DNA of 64,000 nucleotides, taken from assembly GCA_029204225.1 (NCBI GenBank), contig CM055099.1, forward strand, positions 60,609,919 through 60,673,918, given 5' to 3'. The position numbers were made by a program, and so were the translations under genes. This DNA comes from Diphasiastrum complanatum (taxonomy: Eukaryota > Streptophyta > Lycopodiopsida > Lycopodiales > Lycopodiaceae). A model generated the notes under the pieces. It was not told where the DNA came from, made no database searches, and saw only the letters and a list, made by a program, of their open reading frames with translations. This document shows, one piece after another, positions 1 to 12,110 of this stretch. How positions within the stretch are numbered: the stretch's first letter is position 1; every line of letters begins with the position of its first letter.

Positions 1-480
1 CTGAAATTTGATTTCACAAATTGAAGAATATGATAGTGTGAAAAGTATCAAAGTGATATCGATTTGATATCATAAAAGATATCAAGTATTAGAACCCTGG
101 TATAACAGATCACTCTGATATCATGAAGGTACACTCTGATATTATATATTAGAGCTCTGATACCATGTTAGAAAGAGGTGATAGCATAACGACAAGTCAA
201 AGCTTGTGAACGACTTATCGAACACAGTAGAATGGAGCATGTTTTCTTAATGCATGACTACGCCTATCAATATTGAACAAAACATAATGACAAAGCGTCA
301 TGTTCAATCTTATAACTGAAATTGTTAGTACTACATTGATTACATAGCCAAACAATAAAGTATTGAGTTATCAGACAAAACAATATGAGATTTATCAGCT
401 ACAAATCAATCACAGAGATGCATACATTTTGACATAATACTAATGTTCAGCTATTTATACTAAGCAAAATTCGGTTGGTC
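1..480 (-). mobile_element. Copia-type LTR/primer-site junction (relic)
   Basis: GCTCTGATACCA at 154-165 is the reverse complement of the primer-binding site TGGTATCAGAGC, which pairs with initiator tRNA-Met. It is followed directly by TGTTAG at 166, which read on the minus strand is an LTR ending in CTAACA. Bases 1-153 would then be the internal leader of a minus-strand element that lies mostly outside the window. The LTR runs rightward from 166; its far end was not found, and 480 is only a guess. A TATA-like tract on the minus strand near 460 fits an LTR promoter. No coding part of this element is visible. Confidence 0.45.
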
Positions 481-1070
481 CAGTAGGATAGCTAATTAGG
501 TCGTAGATCTTAATGGCCAATTGGCCATGAATGAGCTGGCATCCATCCAGTTAGTACTTCTTGAAAATTGAGCGGTTCCCAAGTATTTCTGCAGACTGTG
601 TAGAAACATGCATAAAACTGCAGAACTGGATAATGTAGTGGATGAAGATTAAAACCAAATAGTTGATAATCAAGAGAATAATCCAACATTAAGCTTGTCC
701 ACGATGGAACTAATCTTGCTTTGGGAATCCATGTGGAAGTTAGTCTAGGTGATAGTGAAAACTATCAGTGACTTAAGAAAGCCTGGTGGTAAGGGACACC
801 AATTATCATTGGAGGCTTGACTGGACATGATGGTGTCAATAACTCCAATGCATGGAGGGGTGTAGTGACCCTATGGATGGGCAATTATGGCGTGTCGTCA
901 CTTATATGGGGTGTGTGTCAACCTTCAAAGCTGTCGAAGATCTCTGGGAGTTGTAATACTGAGTGCATGTCTTCACGTATGGATTTGACAAGTGGTTATC
1001 ACTAGCATAGAGTGGTTCTCAAGGACATACACAAGACCAACTTTCTCATAACTTCAAGCTTGTATGAATT
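481..1070. other. Spacer, no gene seen
   Basis: AT-rich sequence with only short open frames. It may include the rest of the LTR on its left and degraded Gypsy sequence on its right, but nothing here can be assigned. Confidence 0.5.
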
Positions 1071-1690
1071 TCTTGTTGTGCCTTTGGACTCATGAATGCC
1101 CTGGCCATGAAGGAAATGATGTTTTGCCCTTATAGGCAATTTGTTGGCATTTTTAATGATATCTTGGTATTCAGCGAAAAATTGAACAACAACACAAAGA
1201 ATACCTAGACATAGTCTTCAAGACCTTGACAAGAAACTCCTTTTGTATAGGGAAGAATTTCATTTATTGGAACACATTGTCTCCAAGAAAGGCATCCAAA
1301 TGGACCCCACAAAGGCAAGTGGCCAATTCCCAAAGATGCACATGAACTTGAGTCTTTTGCTTGGGTTAAGCTCTTACTATAGAAGGTTCATTAAGCACTT
1401 TGCTTATATCTCATTAGCCCTTCATGGCCCAACTAAAAAGGGTCAAATACCATCGAGGTGAAAAGGAACAAAATGCTTTTTGATACGAATTAACATGTAT
1501 TGATTACATGTCATGCTTGAAGGCCTTTCTAAGTTGATGTAGATGTGAGTCAATAATGTATAGGGGCAGTTTTGAATAGGAAGGAAGCAATTGCTTTTGT
1601 AAGTAGGAGAGTACAAGCGACAAGAAATTCACTATAAGCTCTTAGCATTACTTTCATGCACTTAAGTTATGAAAGCATTGGAATTGTTTT
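1071..1690 (+). pseudogene. Ty3/Gypsy reverse transcriptase-RNase H fragment
   Basis: Translated in shifting frames, the stretch shows the ordered landmarks of Gypsy RT: an FGLMNA-like PFGLTNA block near 1085, a catalytic-loop relic (FNDILVFS, normally FLDDILVYS) near 1150, and GLSSYYRRFIKHFA with the following KKG at 1360-1445. A degraded RNase H start follows (DVSQ..IGAVLNRK..IAFVSRRVQ) to about 1690. The VxxDD pair is mutated to ND and several stops and frameshifts are present, so it cannot make active enzyme. No LTRs can be tied to it. Confidence 0.8.
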
Positions 1691-1950
1691 TTCGTTAAAC
1701 CCAACCATAAAAACTTAGCATAAACTTAGCACAAATTCTCACATTTAGTGATAACTAGATTTAAGATCACAATTGCATGTCTACTCACAAACTTGGAGCA
1801 TTTCTAATACTAAAGGATTGAAGTAATTCATATTTCCTTTCTTTTGTGATGCTCTTCTACTATTCTCCATGGCTGATAGACATCTCCCACCTTAGCATCT
1901 GGGGGTTACATTATCATGATCTAATATGTGCTGCAAAACCCAAAAAGAAA

Positions 1951-2235
1951 TGGATTATTCAACACTCTCATCTTGCGTACTATGGAATGGGCCGGGCACA
2001 GGCCATTCTGCCGAGCCTAAAAACTTTTGGAAAGCTGAACTGGGCAGAATGGCCTATGCCCGGCCCATTCCATTGCGTAATGGATTGTTCAACCTTTTTT
2101 ACACCAATTCTGACGCTGCCACGTGGTAGGCGCAGGCAGAATCAGCACAAATTAAAAAAAAAAAAAACAGGTGACTATTCTACTTTTTAATGAGTCAGAA
2201 AACTGGGCAGAATACTCACCAACAATCCATTAAGT
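1951..2235. repeat. Foldback MITE-like repeat
   Basis: Two near-perfect inverted arms of about 36 bp (1983-2016 and 2043-2078; core GAATGGGCCGGGCAYAGGCC followed by ATTCTGCC) flank a short spacer. The word AATGGATTRTTC recurs at 1951, 2081 and, inverted, at about 2222-2232 beside another ATTCTGCCC. This arrangement suits a small non-autonomous DNA transposon with sub-terminal repeats. No coding capacity; the superfamily is not determined. Confidence 0.5.
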
Positions 2236-3660
2236 GGATGTCAACTCTCTTTGTGGATCTCAATTCTCTCTCCAGATGACTCTGCTAAAAAAACTTCAAA
2301 GTGGCTCATAGTACCTACATCTACTTTGTGATAAATTATGAACTCTCAAGGTAGGACATCAATCTAGCATGGTCTTTTTGCCTCTTTCATCACAGTATGT
2401 ACCGGTACTCCATTCATGGAATTGGAGTGAGAGATGAGACTGAATTTTCAGGGCTGAGGCTGACGGTAACTTGAGGAAGGAGGCTCCAATTGGTCTTCCA
2501 TCCCTCCAGCTCTTGATGCAACATACTTTTCAGAATCTGAACTTAGTGCATGAAGTCAAAGTTCCAACTAGATGCACAGTCCCTAACCAGAATTCCTCCT
2601 CATGATATAGTTCAGAAACGTCATAGGCTGGAATTTAAGATTTCAAAATTAGAATTTGGAACAAATTAGAATGATATGAGAGTTGAGATGGCATTCAGCA
2701 GTAAAAATCAAATCCGAGGGTTTGCTAGAAGGCTCTCATTGTACGGTCATTGCTATTCTCTACTAGCTTCTAGCTTATGCACATAGCAACATATATTTGA
2801 TATATAGTTGCTGTCTAGAAGTGCTGGGACTGCAAATGCTCTAATATGTGTCATGAGTGATTGTAAACAGCTACAACTCTTAATCAATCTACACAATAAT
2901 TTTGAAGAAATGGCAAGAACGCACGTTGAGTTTGTTTTCTAATCTGTCGTTGAAACTTCTTGATGTTGATTCTAACAAGGTTGAAAATCAATAAAGTATG
3001 CTTCAGCTGGCTTGTAATGTTGTGGAGCATCAGCCTAGTTAACATACACTAACCAAATTTACAGCTACAGGGGGTAACTTATCTCCGCTACCATTTAACT
3101 AACGTGTTATCTTGACATCCAAAGTTTCTTTGGTCTCAAGTTCGAGCCTCCCCTTGGAAACCAAGAAGCATTTAACTAACGTGACGGTACACAGTATATA
3201 GTAAGGTCGGCAAGGCGGGCTCTCTGCTTTATTTTTCTACTCCATATTCTCTTGGAGATCCTTAAGAGAGTTAAGACAGGTGGAACAACCAAGACCATTG
3301 ACCATATTCTAATGCATTATTACACTATGCTAGAAACTCAAGACTACATCTTGAGAAGCAATTCGCGCATATTGGAATTTTTTTTGCCATCTTACTCATT
3401 TTGCTATGTGCATAATTAGTCCTTTATCTGCTTGTTGACTTCCAGGTGGATTATCACCGTGGATAGTCAAGTCAGTCTCTTACATTTTAGAAAGCTCCAT
3501 GGCAACGAAGTAATGAAGTAAGAATCTATGCTGCAAATATATGTGGATTTATTTGACTATGCTGTAGCGGATGACAACTTATTGGCATGGTCTGCAGTCA
3601 ATGACAGATTCCTTGCCGAGTTCATTTTCTGATTAATTGACTGAGCTGTTTTCCACATGC
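2236..3660. other. Spacer, no gene seen
   Basis: Ordinary AT-rich spacer. There is no long open frame, no retroelement landmark and no obvious repeat. Confidence 0.5.
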
Positions 3661-3668
3661 GAGCATCT

Positions 3669-4860
3669 TCACAGGCTACAGCTTTCTGCAAACACTTGCC
3701 GTTTCAAGCTATCCAGCTGTGCTTCGGCTTGCGAGCGGCAAAATTCCTTAATAACTGGAGAAAAAGGCATTGTAGGAAGGGATGAAGTGCCATTATTTCG
3801 GGTTGTCTCTTTACAAACAATTTTGCTTTTGGATCCATCATAGAGGTCTGAACCTGATGAGCTGCCTACTACAGCTGAAGTTTGTGGTATATGTGTTGTG
3901 GGAAGACCCCTATTCAGATTGGCTGCTTGGATTGTTGTGTCTGTGCCTAGAGGAGAAACTTGACTGCCAGAAGAAAATATTTCTTTACAAGTGGCACCTT
4001 GTGGTGTCTTTGGCAATCTTTCATCTGTCTTTTGCCATCCTCCTGCAGGGAATTTAAGAAGTACTTGATAGAGCTTCCTGTGAGAGAGATGCGCCGGTCT
4101 TACGCATTCTACAGGTGCTAGGATGTGGCCGTCCTGCCTTATTTCAATAGAAGATAATGACGAACCTGAACATGGAGATGGTGGCAGCGAAGATTTTGTC
4201 AGTTTTTTCAAGTGTGAAGCCAGCAGGACAAGAGGAATGTTCACTAATGTTTGAACTGAACCTATCCACACTCTCACTCCAGTGGCACATGCGCGTCGCA
4301 TCTGTCCTACAAGCCACTTACTTTGATTACATCTCACCAGGACAAACTCGCCCACTTGATAACGAAATGCTCTGCCTTCGGTAGAGTTTGTGCTCACATT
4401 ATCCCCATCAAGATTTATATATAAAGGACTCACTGGAGCAGGCTGTGTACTACGTACAGGAGCTTGAGCTAGAGGGCATTTCTTCGGCAGAATTACAGGA
4501 GAACCATCAGAGCATTGTGGGGATGGGGGAAATCCATGTGTGCTTTGAGGTGACAATCCATCCTCAAAGGATTTTGTGCCCGACTCCGGTATTTCCAGCT
4601 GAAGCCTCGTCAAGTGCTTGTTTTGATGCATACGTGAATAGGTTTCCATGAGCCTCTGGAGACAAAAATAAAGATCAATAACACTGCTCAGAAAGGTAGC
4701 CAAGAACTTATTCTGACCTTTTTTCATCTCCATCTTCACATGGACCGTTCTTTTCACTTACAGAAGCGCGTGCAATGAGCTTGAAAGCCTCAATTAAACC
4801 ACCAAATTCAGAAGTAGCAGGCAATGAACACGATAGGAGAATACAGTTGTACACAACGAA
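3669..4860 (-). CDS. Candidate multi-exon gene, product not recognised (3' part)
   Basis: A long minus-strand open frame ends with a stop at 3669-3671. Its upstream part contains a plausible 62-bp intron: donor AAG|GTCAGA with the exon edge at 4718, and a T-rich acceptor ending CTCCAG before 4655. That intron is short for a plant, and the reading phase across it does not match cleanly. The main exon (about 329 codons) has a Ser/Pro-rich, low-complexity C-terminal half and a more structured middle (VGEFVLVRCNQSKWLVGQM). The upstream exon reads EFGGLIEAFKLIARASVSEK. I do not recognise the family. It could be a real host gene exon or old transposon sequence. The 5' exons were not found. Confidence 0.35.
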
Positions 4861-7800
4861 CGTGTGCCACTTGAACTCCTTACAAGCTACTTATATGTAA
4901 TTGGTTCAATATGATGTATTTTCATGTACATTAATGCAACAAGTTGAAAAAAAAAAAGATTTTCAGGCTTAAGCGTCATCAAATCAGTTAAATTCCAGTT
5001 ATCATGGTGCTTTTATTAGGGCAACGTTGATATATATTACATGCTCACATCATTTGCCAGCATTCAGCTGTAGATATTAGCTTTCTGGAATGGTTGAGTT
5101 TTGAAATTCGAGAGCACCTTCCCATTAGGCATAGCCGTCTAGTTAGAAAGGTAATTAAAACCCAGGATCCAGAGACTATCTGGTGGCAATGACAGTTTTT
5201 AATCTCTTGAAAATTAAAGCAGCTAAATTGCCACTCAACAGCCGAGTGAACATATTCTGACTTTTAATATACTTCGGCTCAATTCTTACAAATTGACAAC
5301 TACAATTCACAACTAAGTCTCACCAAGATTTTAAAACATGCCATGAAAGCCACGCAATCTGAGAAGACCTCTCATTGACTCAATTGCCACTGTAAAAAAT
5401 GTGAAGCATCGGAAATAAACGATGAGTAATGGGACATATCACTCGATTCTGTGACCCATAAAGTGCTATCAACATACTGAAATCTTTGTTTTGAACTTTG
5501 TATTCCGAAGTGAATCATACAATACAAAAACCCCCAGTCATGAGCCCACAAAATTGTATGCCCAATTCACAATAAACAAGTAGAAATGAGAAGACTACAA
5601 TAGCAAGAGAGGGCCTGTGCAGGGTTTTTAGGACAAAATGCAAGAATGATCAGCATTCCTCAATCATCTTACCAGATATGTGGCAGCCTTGAGATAGTTA
5701 GAATATGTCAGCAGAATAGTCCTCTGATTCCTTTGTGCAAGCTTCCTCATTAAAAACTAACCGCACCATAAGGCATACATTCTGTATTTGATGATAAGCA
5801 AGCTTGTTTTGCTCCCAGATCATACATACTTTTCCAATTGCCCCCCCCCCCCCAAACACATAGCAACAGACAGGCAGTTGCATTCCCCAAATCAGAGAAG
5901 TGAATCAAGAGCAAATAGTTGGAAAAGTAGGAAAATGTGGAAGAAATTGGATGATGATTTTGGAATGTGGCAGTGGAAGAAAGGACAAACTGGTAAAGAT
6001 GGCGACCGTTATTATTACTTAAAAACGAATGCCATTTGGCACAGCAAAACATTCCTGCCACATATTCGTCATGCTACTTTTTGGTCCCAAGGGAGAGTGT
6101 GGGTGGACCCCCACGAGTTTTATGTCCTACTTGCTTTTACTAAGAGGGTGAAGTTAAGTCATAGACCCACGCATTCGATGATTCAAAAGCATCCATCCAA
6201 AATCATAATTCACGATGAAATATTTTAAACTCTTTTGGAGTGTCGGTGGATGAGGATGAGGGTGCAATTTCTTTTAGTGATGATGCGTCTTAAGCACTAA
6301 TATGTGCTTTCTTAATTTTGTCGCGATGTAAGCTATCGTGATAATTCTCTCAAAGGTGCCATGTTTTTTTTTTAGGTGAGTTTGAGTTGAATGATGCATT
6401 TTTTGTTTCCCAATTTTTATAAATTACAAAAAATCATCGCCGTGCCCACCACCCCCCCTTTTCGGCTTGCCATTTTTTTTTCTCTTTTCCAATTTTGAAC
6501 ATGTATAACTTTGTTTAAAAGGAATTCTGATTTGTAGTCATTTTTATTCCCAATAGTTTAAACGCTACTTCAAGTTTGAGCATACACATGTACAATTCCA
6601 CTTTCCGAAATATTTCAAAATGGCTTATTATTTTATAAATAAGCTTACGTGCAATTGAACACCTTTGCATTTTGTATCCATAAAACTACAATGTTAGGCC
6701 GGTCCCCCTCAAAACTGGCAAATCTAGCATGATCAAAATCATGTAGGGTGGGTCCCCCTCAAAACTGTGTTTAGATCTCAAATAGATGAGATTGGCAAGC
6801 TTTAAACCGAGTTTTTGGATCAAACAAGCAAAATATGGATCAAACCAAAAGTGTTTAACCAGGCTAGGTACCCTATCTACCTTCATTAAAAGGCTATAGC
6901 TTTTTATTGGCTCATCCAAATGGCATGAAACAAATTGCATAAAAAACTAGACTTTTTTTAGCTTTCCATCAAGCTATCAAGCATAGATTTTGGATCTAAC
7001 TTGAAGAAGAACTCATCAACCAAAGTTGGCTGACCCTAACACGTCTCTGAGCACTGGAATCTGTACAATACCAGATCATGTCCAATCAATGTCCTATTGA
7101 CCCTTCTTGATCCAAAAATTTTTAAGATGGCTAGGAAAATGCAACTAGGTGTGAGAGATTTCAACTAGTTTAGTCAAAATTTGCTACATTTGTCTATATG
7201 GCATTTGAGCCCAATTTCATATTAGACTTAGAGTTTGACTTTTTAAAGTTGTATTAGTCTAAAAGAATTTGAATAAATACTTTTGAAAAGTGTGGGAAAG
7301 TGTAGAAAACGAGTTTTGGAGGGATTCAATTTGATTAGTAGAAACATTGAATCTAGTCATAATAATAGTAAGGTTTTCATTATAAAGGGAAAACCAAAGT
7401 TTGAATTTAGGTTTGAACCTGCTATAAAAGGTTGTAACTCATGGAAAAAGAGATCACACACTCTCTTTCTTATCTCATTCATGCTTATACATGGTTCTCT
7501 TGGGTTCTACTATCCATTGGTGCACTATACTTGTAATATCTTGCAATTCTATGGGTAGAATGCTTATTAAATGCTATTTTCAGATCCACACATGTGAAAT
7601 ACAGTAGCTTACTGTTATTGTATGAACAACAACATTATTTTATGTTTTGGTTCATGTTTGATCAAGATCTATTAGAGTTTGCTTCTCATTCTTAGAGTAG
7701 ATGTTGATTTTTCTACATTGGCAAGATTGGTGAGTTGTTGTCTTTCTAACCCAAGATCATTATAAGGTCAGTTAGTACTCATTTTAAAGTTATTTGAAAG

Positions 7801-9480
7801 AAGAAAATTACACGTCATCATTTATAGAAATAATACAAAAAATCCACATCATCATTTTTTAAATGATGACATGGCATTTTTCATATCTCTCTAGCCACTT
7901 AAGTATGCTCATTTGCCCATTCGGGTGTCTTCTTTGCCACGTGACCCTTTGCCATATATCGTGCCTATCTCTTTCTCTCTCTATCACGCATTATTTGTCT
8001 CCCTCCATATCTATGTGTCTCCCTCTGGATCGATCGATTGCGCTGGTTCTTTCTGTGTAATAAAAAAGATTATGTCTCAACGACTTCTCTGGAAAGCTTC
8101 AGCGGACGTCTAGACTTGTGTCTCACATGACCTCAAAATGTTTACTGCAATGCTCCCTAAATTTTCTTGCGAGCTATGAGTGTCGATCGTGTGGGAAGCG
8201 CGAGAATAGTTAAAGCGATGTAAAAATTTAAATAGCTGATTTTGTATAGGAATGGTGAATACTGAGCAACGAGTGAAGATCATAGGGGACGCAAGAGAAA
8301 AGGATCGTCAGTCTCTCACTCTTCTGCTGCAACCAAAGCTTGCAAGGGAAAGGCATTATGGCAAGCCTCTGTCTATGACTTCGATTCTGTGGTGCAATCT
8401 CAGTCGGCTTCCTATGCCTACCAACTGGGTTGAAGTTTCCTAATGGTGACGAATTGGCTTCGACTTTTGCTACGCTTGAGGGCACCGAAGCAAATGATAT
8501 AGCTTTATCTTGCATTATAATCTTGCATTCTATACTGCATCTTAACCAGCAGTTGCATCAATCCTTGTGAGCTAAGTTAGATTGAACTAGAGCTATTACT
8601 TTATGCGATCATGTGCAGTGATAGTATGCCTAATCTCTGCAGTAATTTGTTAGGGCGTTCAATTCTTGCTGAGACCAAGCTTGTCACTCAACCACATTGC
8701 AATGATCAAGCGCCAGTTTGTGAAGCTAAAAGATTCGACCGTTATGTTGAAATGCTTACGAAGTTAATTACATGTAATTTGTACCTTCTGTAGCTGATCC
8801 AACTGAGATGTTATTGAAGCGCACGATTGGCAGAGCCAATGAATCGCGGCTCCACAACAACAAATTTTCTTTTGGAGTATAAGCAATACTTCGCTGCACA
8901 CTTGATGCCCACCACTTTAATGAGGGAGGTTTATACTGGCTGTACTGCTGAGGGGATGAGAAGGTACTTCGTGGAATTGTATGACATGCCTTCACTCACG
9001 CCCTGCAGGTCCAGCTGCACTGGGATATTAAGTGACTTTAGATGTGCTGCAGGACCGATTCCGCTGAGAATCAGTAGCTATGGGGTTCCTAGTGCACCTG
9101 TTGATAATATTACCTAGCTCCCTTCCATGCTTTTGAGAGTTGTAGTGTGCTCAACTCCTTGTGAGCCTTTGTAAATGCTCCGTAGGCACAAGGCCTATTC
9201 CTTGGAAGTGAGAAACAGAAAATGTTTTAGAGTAAAAAAACTAATGAAGTAAAAATAAGATAATAGCTTCTCATTAGAGACAATTACAACTAACACTAGA
9301 AAACTGGCAAGATACACATGGAGACAATTACATATCGGGAAGAAATCTAAAGTGAGAATAATGATGAAAGGAGATATTGTTAAGATGATGAAATCTTAAA
9401 GACTGAATGCTCAAAGTCTCAAAAGTTATATCTACATACTAAAGAGAAAGTTTCGCGGGAAGTAGAATTTTGAATCTAGT
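4861..9480. other. Long spacer, nothing recognised
   Basis: Frames of up to about 146 codons exist but show no known domain, no convincing splice context and no retroelement motif. A C10 run sits near 5840-5851. The parts around 8170-9130 are less AT-rich and could be an old pseudogene, but I cannot name it. Confidence 0.4.
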
Positions 9481-9833
9481 AATAAGTAGATAGACAAAAC
9501 ATTAATATTTCGGATTGGCCCACCTGTCATGGTGGGCCGCGTGCTCTGGGTCCCAGTGCCCAAAGTCCTGGGCACTCTCACACATGGGAGGTGAAGGGCT
9601 AGTTTGATATTATATGGTTGAGTGAAAAAATCCCAGCACTCGTTATGGGATATATTTCACTCAGCCATGTGGCACTCCTGGAGCAGAGAATTGGGAAGCG
9701 AATCTCGGGAGCTGCGCTCGGGGAACCAATGCCCGAGAGCGGGCCGTTGAGAGCAGGTGGCGGGCTCAAGGCCTTAATCAGGGAGGGTCACCAGCAGGTT
9801 ACCGAAAGCAAGGAGGCGCGGCAGGGGGTGGGT
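9481..9833. other. GC-rich segment, possible old LTR
   Basis: An abrupt rise in GC content compared with both sides, with several self-complementary words (for example CTCGGGAGC with GCCCGAGAGC near 9700-9740). The composition, and a faint similarity to the GC-rich part of the young LTR family (a GGGAG/CCCGAG-type hairpin followed by CTTAATCAG), suggest an old LTR. This is inference only. Confidence 0.3.
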
Positions 9834-10444
9834 GTTGGAAGTATTTCTAGTGAGTGTGGTGGCTAGATCTACTTACGGGTGTAGTATAGGGATGTAGAGA
9901 TTCATTCACATTTTAAGTTTCTACAATAAGCTTCAAAACAAATATGGACAGGAATCAAAGCACTAAGGCTTACCCAACATCGTCGTTGAAGAGAGCTTCG
10001 GGAAAACTATCTTTTGAGAGTTCGGGGTTTACGGTGGGTTGAAGACGGAAAGAGAAGCATTGGTGCACGGTTTCTAGTTTATAGAGGTTGCCAAGCTCAG
10101 CAGAGGGATTATTAGCCTGTGCATAGCATCAGACAGGAAAAAATTTGGTGAAAAATTGACAATTTTGAAGCCAGTTGAAAATTGCAACCGAGTTTGGAGT
10201 TACGATTTTTTATACATAACTGGTGATTTCTTCGCTGTATGTGCACCGTTTTGGATGTCGTAAGGACGGGAAGGAAACTAATTACATTGTCAGCCAACCA
10301 TGGAGAGATTTTGAGGTTTATGTCAGAGATTTGTCTCCAGACAGTTAACCTAGCAGATTTGCGTAAAAGGTGAAAAAAGCTACTTTGTCAAGTTGAGCTA
10401 AAATCACCGTTCTCCACGGAATTTCATGATTAAACACTCTACAG
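9834..10444 (+). repeat. Possible 5' LTR of the interrupted Copia element
   Basis: The segment opens with TGTTGGAAGT and ends in CTCTACA. Four bases later comes TGGTATCAG (10449-10457), the first nine bases of the tRNA-Met primer site. That is the expected order LTR-PBS-leader for the Copia gag that starts at 11238, but the leader would be long (about 780 bp). The matching 3' LTR is missing because the element is truncated, so the boundaries cannot be checked internally. Confidence 0.3.
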
Positions 10445-10457
10445 ACTTGGTATCAGT

Positions 10458-11237
10458 AGGGCTACTCTGCTCCAGGCCTCAGATTGTGCTCAAATTGATC
10501 CAAAAACAAAATTGATCAAGCAAAAACCAGTTTGGGGAGGCGCGGCCGTAGACAAAGAGGAGCGTGGAGCTCACGCGCAATGAACAGGACAACAACTTAG
10601 TGTTTTGAAGTGTCCAGCGGCTTCAAAAGTGTAGTTCGACGCACCGATGCAAGGAAGTCCACAACATCATCTTCACAATGATTGACGGACAGGATTAATT
10701 GCATCTGGACCACAGAATTGAAACTTATAATTGGATTTAACTAAAGTCGGCCCTGAAGAATTGAAGTGTATTTTGGCCTTCAACTTCATTAAAAATTTTC
10801 ATACTGAAACTGGAGTTGGGTCCCTTCACAAGTGAAGAGTGAAGTTTCTTGAAGGTGAAGAAACAGTTCAAAAACAAAGAAAATCCCTATTTTTGGTTCC
10901 TTTGCCCGTTTTGACCCAAACGAAAGGCTATAACCTCCAAACGAAGGGCACCCGGACTGTACCTGCAAGTACAATATAGAAAACAGAGTGATTGTAGTGG
11001 AAAAAGTGTTCGGAGTGCGTCAAAAGTGATTTCACCATTCCACTGGGCACATAGTTGGGAGTTGACGATTGAGTGCATTTCGGAAAGCGACGCCGATTTG
11101 GCTTTCAAATTGGTGGGAAAGCGACGAGTGACATGGTAAGGGAAAAAAGTGCAGGTCATTATTTTCAACTTCTAACATCATAGTTGTCCTCGACATACTG
11201 CTTTTAGCCTACGGCAGAAGTTTCAAGCAGTTTTGCG
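10458..11237 (+). other. Probable untranslated leader of the Copia element
   Basis: Non-coding stretch between the primer-site-like word and the gag start. No repeated structure or longer frame is seen. Confidence 0.3.
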
Positions 11238-12110
11238 ATGGCAAACATGGGAGAGTCCATTTTGAGTGAAAGTAGCAAATTGGACGGGATTTCCAACTAT
11301 GCAGTGTGGAAATTCAAAATGAAAAACGTATTGATGGAGAAAGACGTGTGGGAAGTTGTTGCAGGTGATGAGAGAAGGTCGTCAAATGAAGCGGATATCA
11401 AAGTGTTCGACAAAAAGATGAGGAAAGCTTTGACCTTCATTAACTTGTCAGTGAAGGATCCCATCATTACCCACATTTGTGATGCTGTTACACCCAGACA
11501 GACATGGGATGTGCTAAAGGAGCAGTTCGAGATGTCAAATCTGTCTAGAATCATGTTTCTGAAGTCAAAGCTGAATAGTTCCCGAATGGAACAAGGAGAG
11601 CACATTCAGACGTACATGACCAGAATCAAGACAATGAGGTATGAACTACATTCTATTGGTGAGCGCATACGTGATGTGGAGTTGGTGCACAATGCATTAT
11701 GCGGCATTGCAGAACCCTATCAAATGTTTGTGAGCGGAATAGCATCAAGAGAACGATTGCCAACCTTTGACGAGCTCACAAGAATCTTGATGCAAGAAGA
11801 GCAACGACGAGAAATGGTGAAAGCTAGACGTCAAAATACTGACGATCAAGCACTTGCGACATGCCAAAAACAAGGCAAGGGCAAGGGCAAGAAGAAGTCT
11901 AAACAACAATTTTCCAAGACTCAAGAGGATGAGGGATCTTCCAGTAAGACCAAGAAGAAAGGCAAGTGCTTCCATTGTGGTAAAAAGGGCCATTGGAAGA
12001 TTGAATGTCGCAAATTCCTGGCGGAACAAGGCAAGGGGAAACCAAAGCAAGCAGGTAACTTTGTCGATGAGGGTGAGATTGAAGACTCTAGCATTTTTAT
12101 TTCTGCATAG
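11238..12110 (+). CDS. Copia gag protein (capsid-nucleocapsid)
   Basis: A 290-codon frame encodes a Copia-type Gag, the structural protein that packages element RNA in cytoplasmic particles. The N-terminal half matches the UBN2/gag-polypeptide pattern: LDGISNYAVWKFKMKNVL near residues 14-31, W near 94 in RQTWDVL, and LKSKLNSSRM. A lysine-rich linker then leads to a CCHC zinc knuckle (CFHCGKKGHWKIEC). The start at 11238 is the first ATG of the conserved region. The frame ends in TAG (12108-12110), and the protease-integrase part continues in the same frame right after it. The TAG is therefore either a readthrough codon or a lesion; a Copia gag-pol is normally one frame. The style is TNT1/Tork-like, but the lineage is not certain. 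Confidence 0.85.
   Translation: MANMGESILSESSKLDGISNYAVWKFKMKNVLMEKDVWEVVAGDERRSSNEADIKVFDKKMRKALTFINLSVKDPIITHICDAVTPRQTWDVLKEQFEMSNLSRIMFLKSKLNSSRMEQGEHIQTYMTRIKTMRYELHSIGERIRDVELVHNALCGIAEPYQMFVSGIASRERLPTFDELTRILMQEEQRREMVKARRQNTDDQALATCQKQGKGKGKKKSKQQFSKTQEDEGSSSKTKKKGKCFHCGKKGHWKIECRKFLAEQGKGKPKQAGNFVDEGEIEDSSIFISA

Noticed and set aside
7863-9117. Several 60-96 codon frames between 7.8 and 9.1 kb
   Set aside because: No recognisable domain, overlapping on both strands, no consistent frame.
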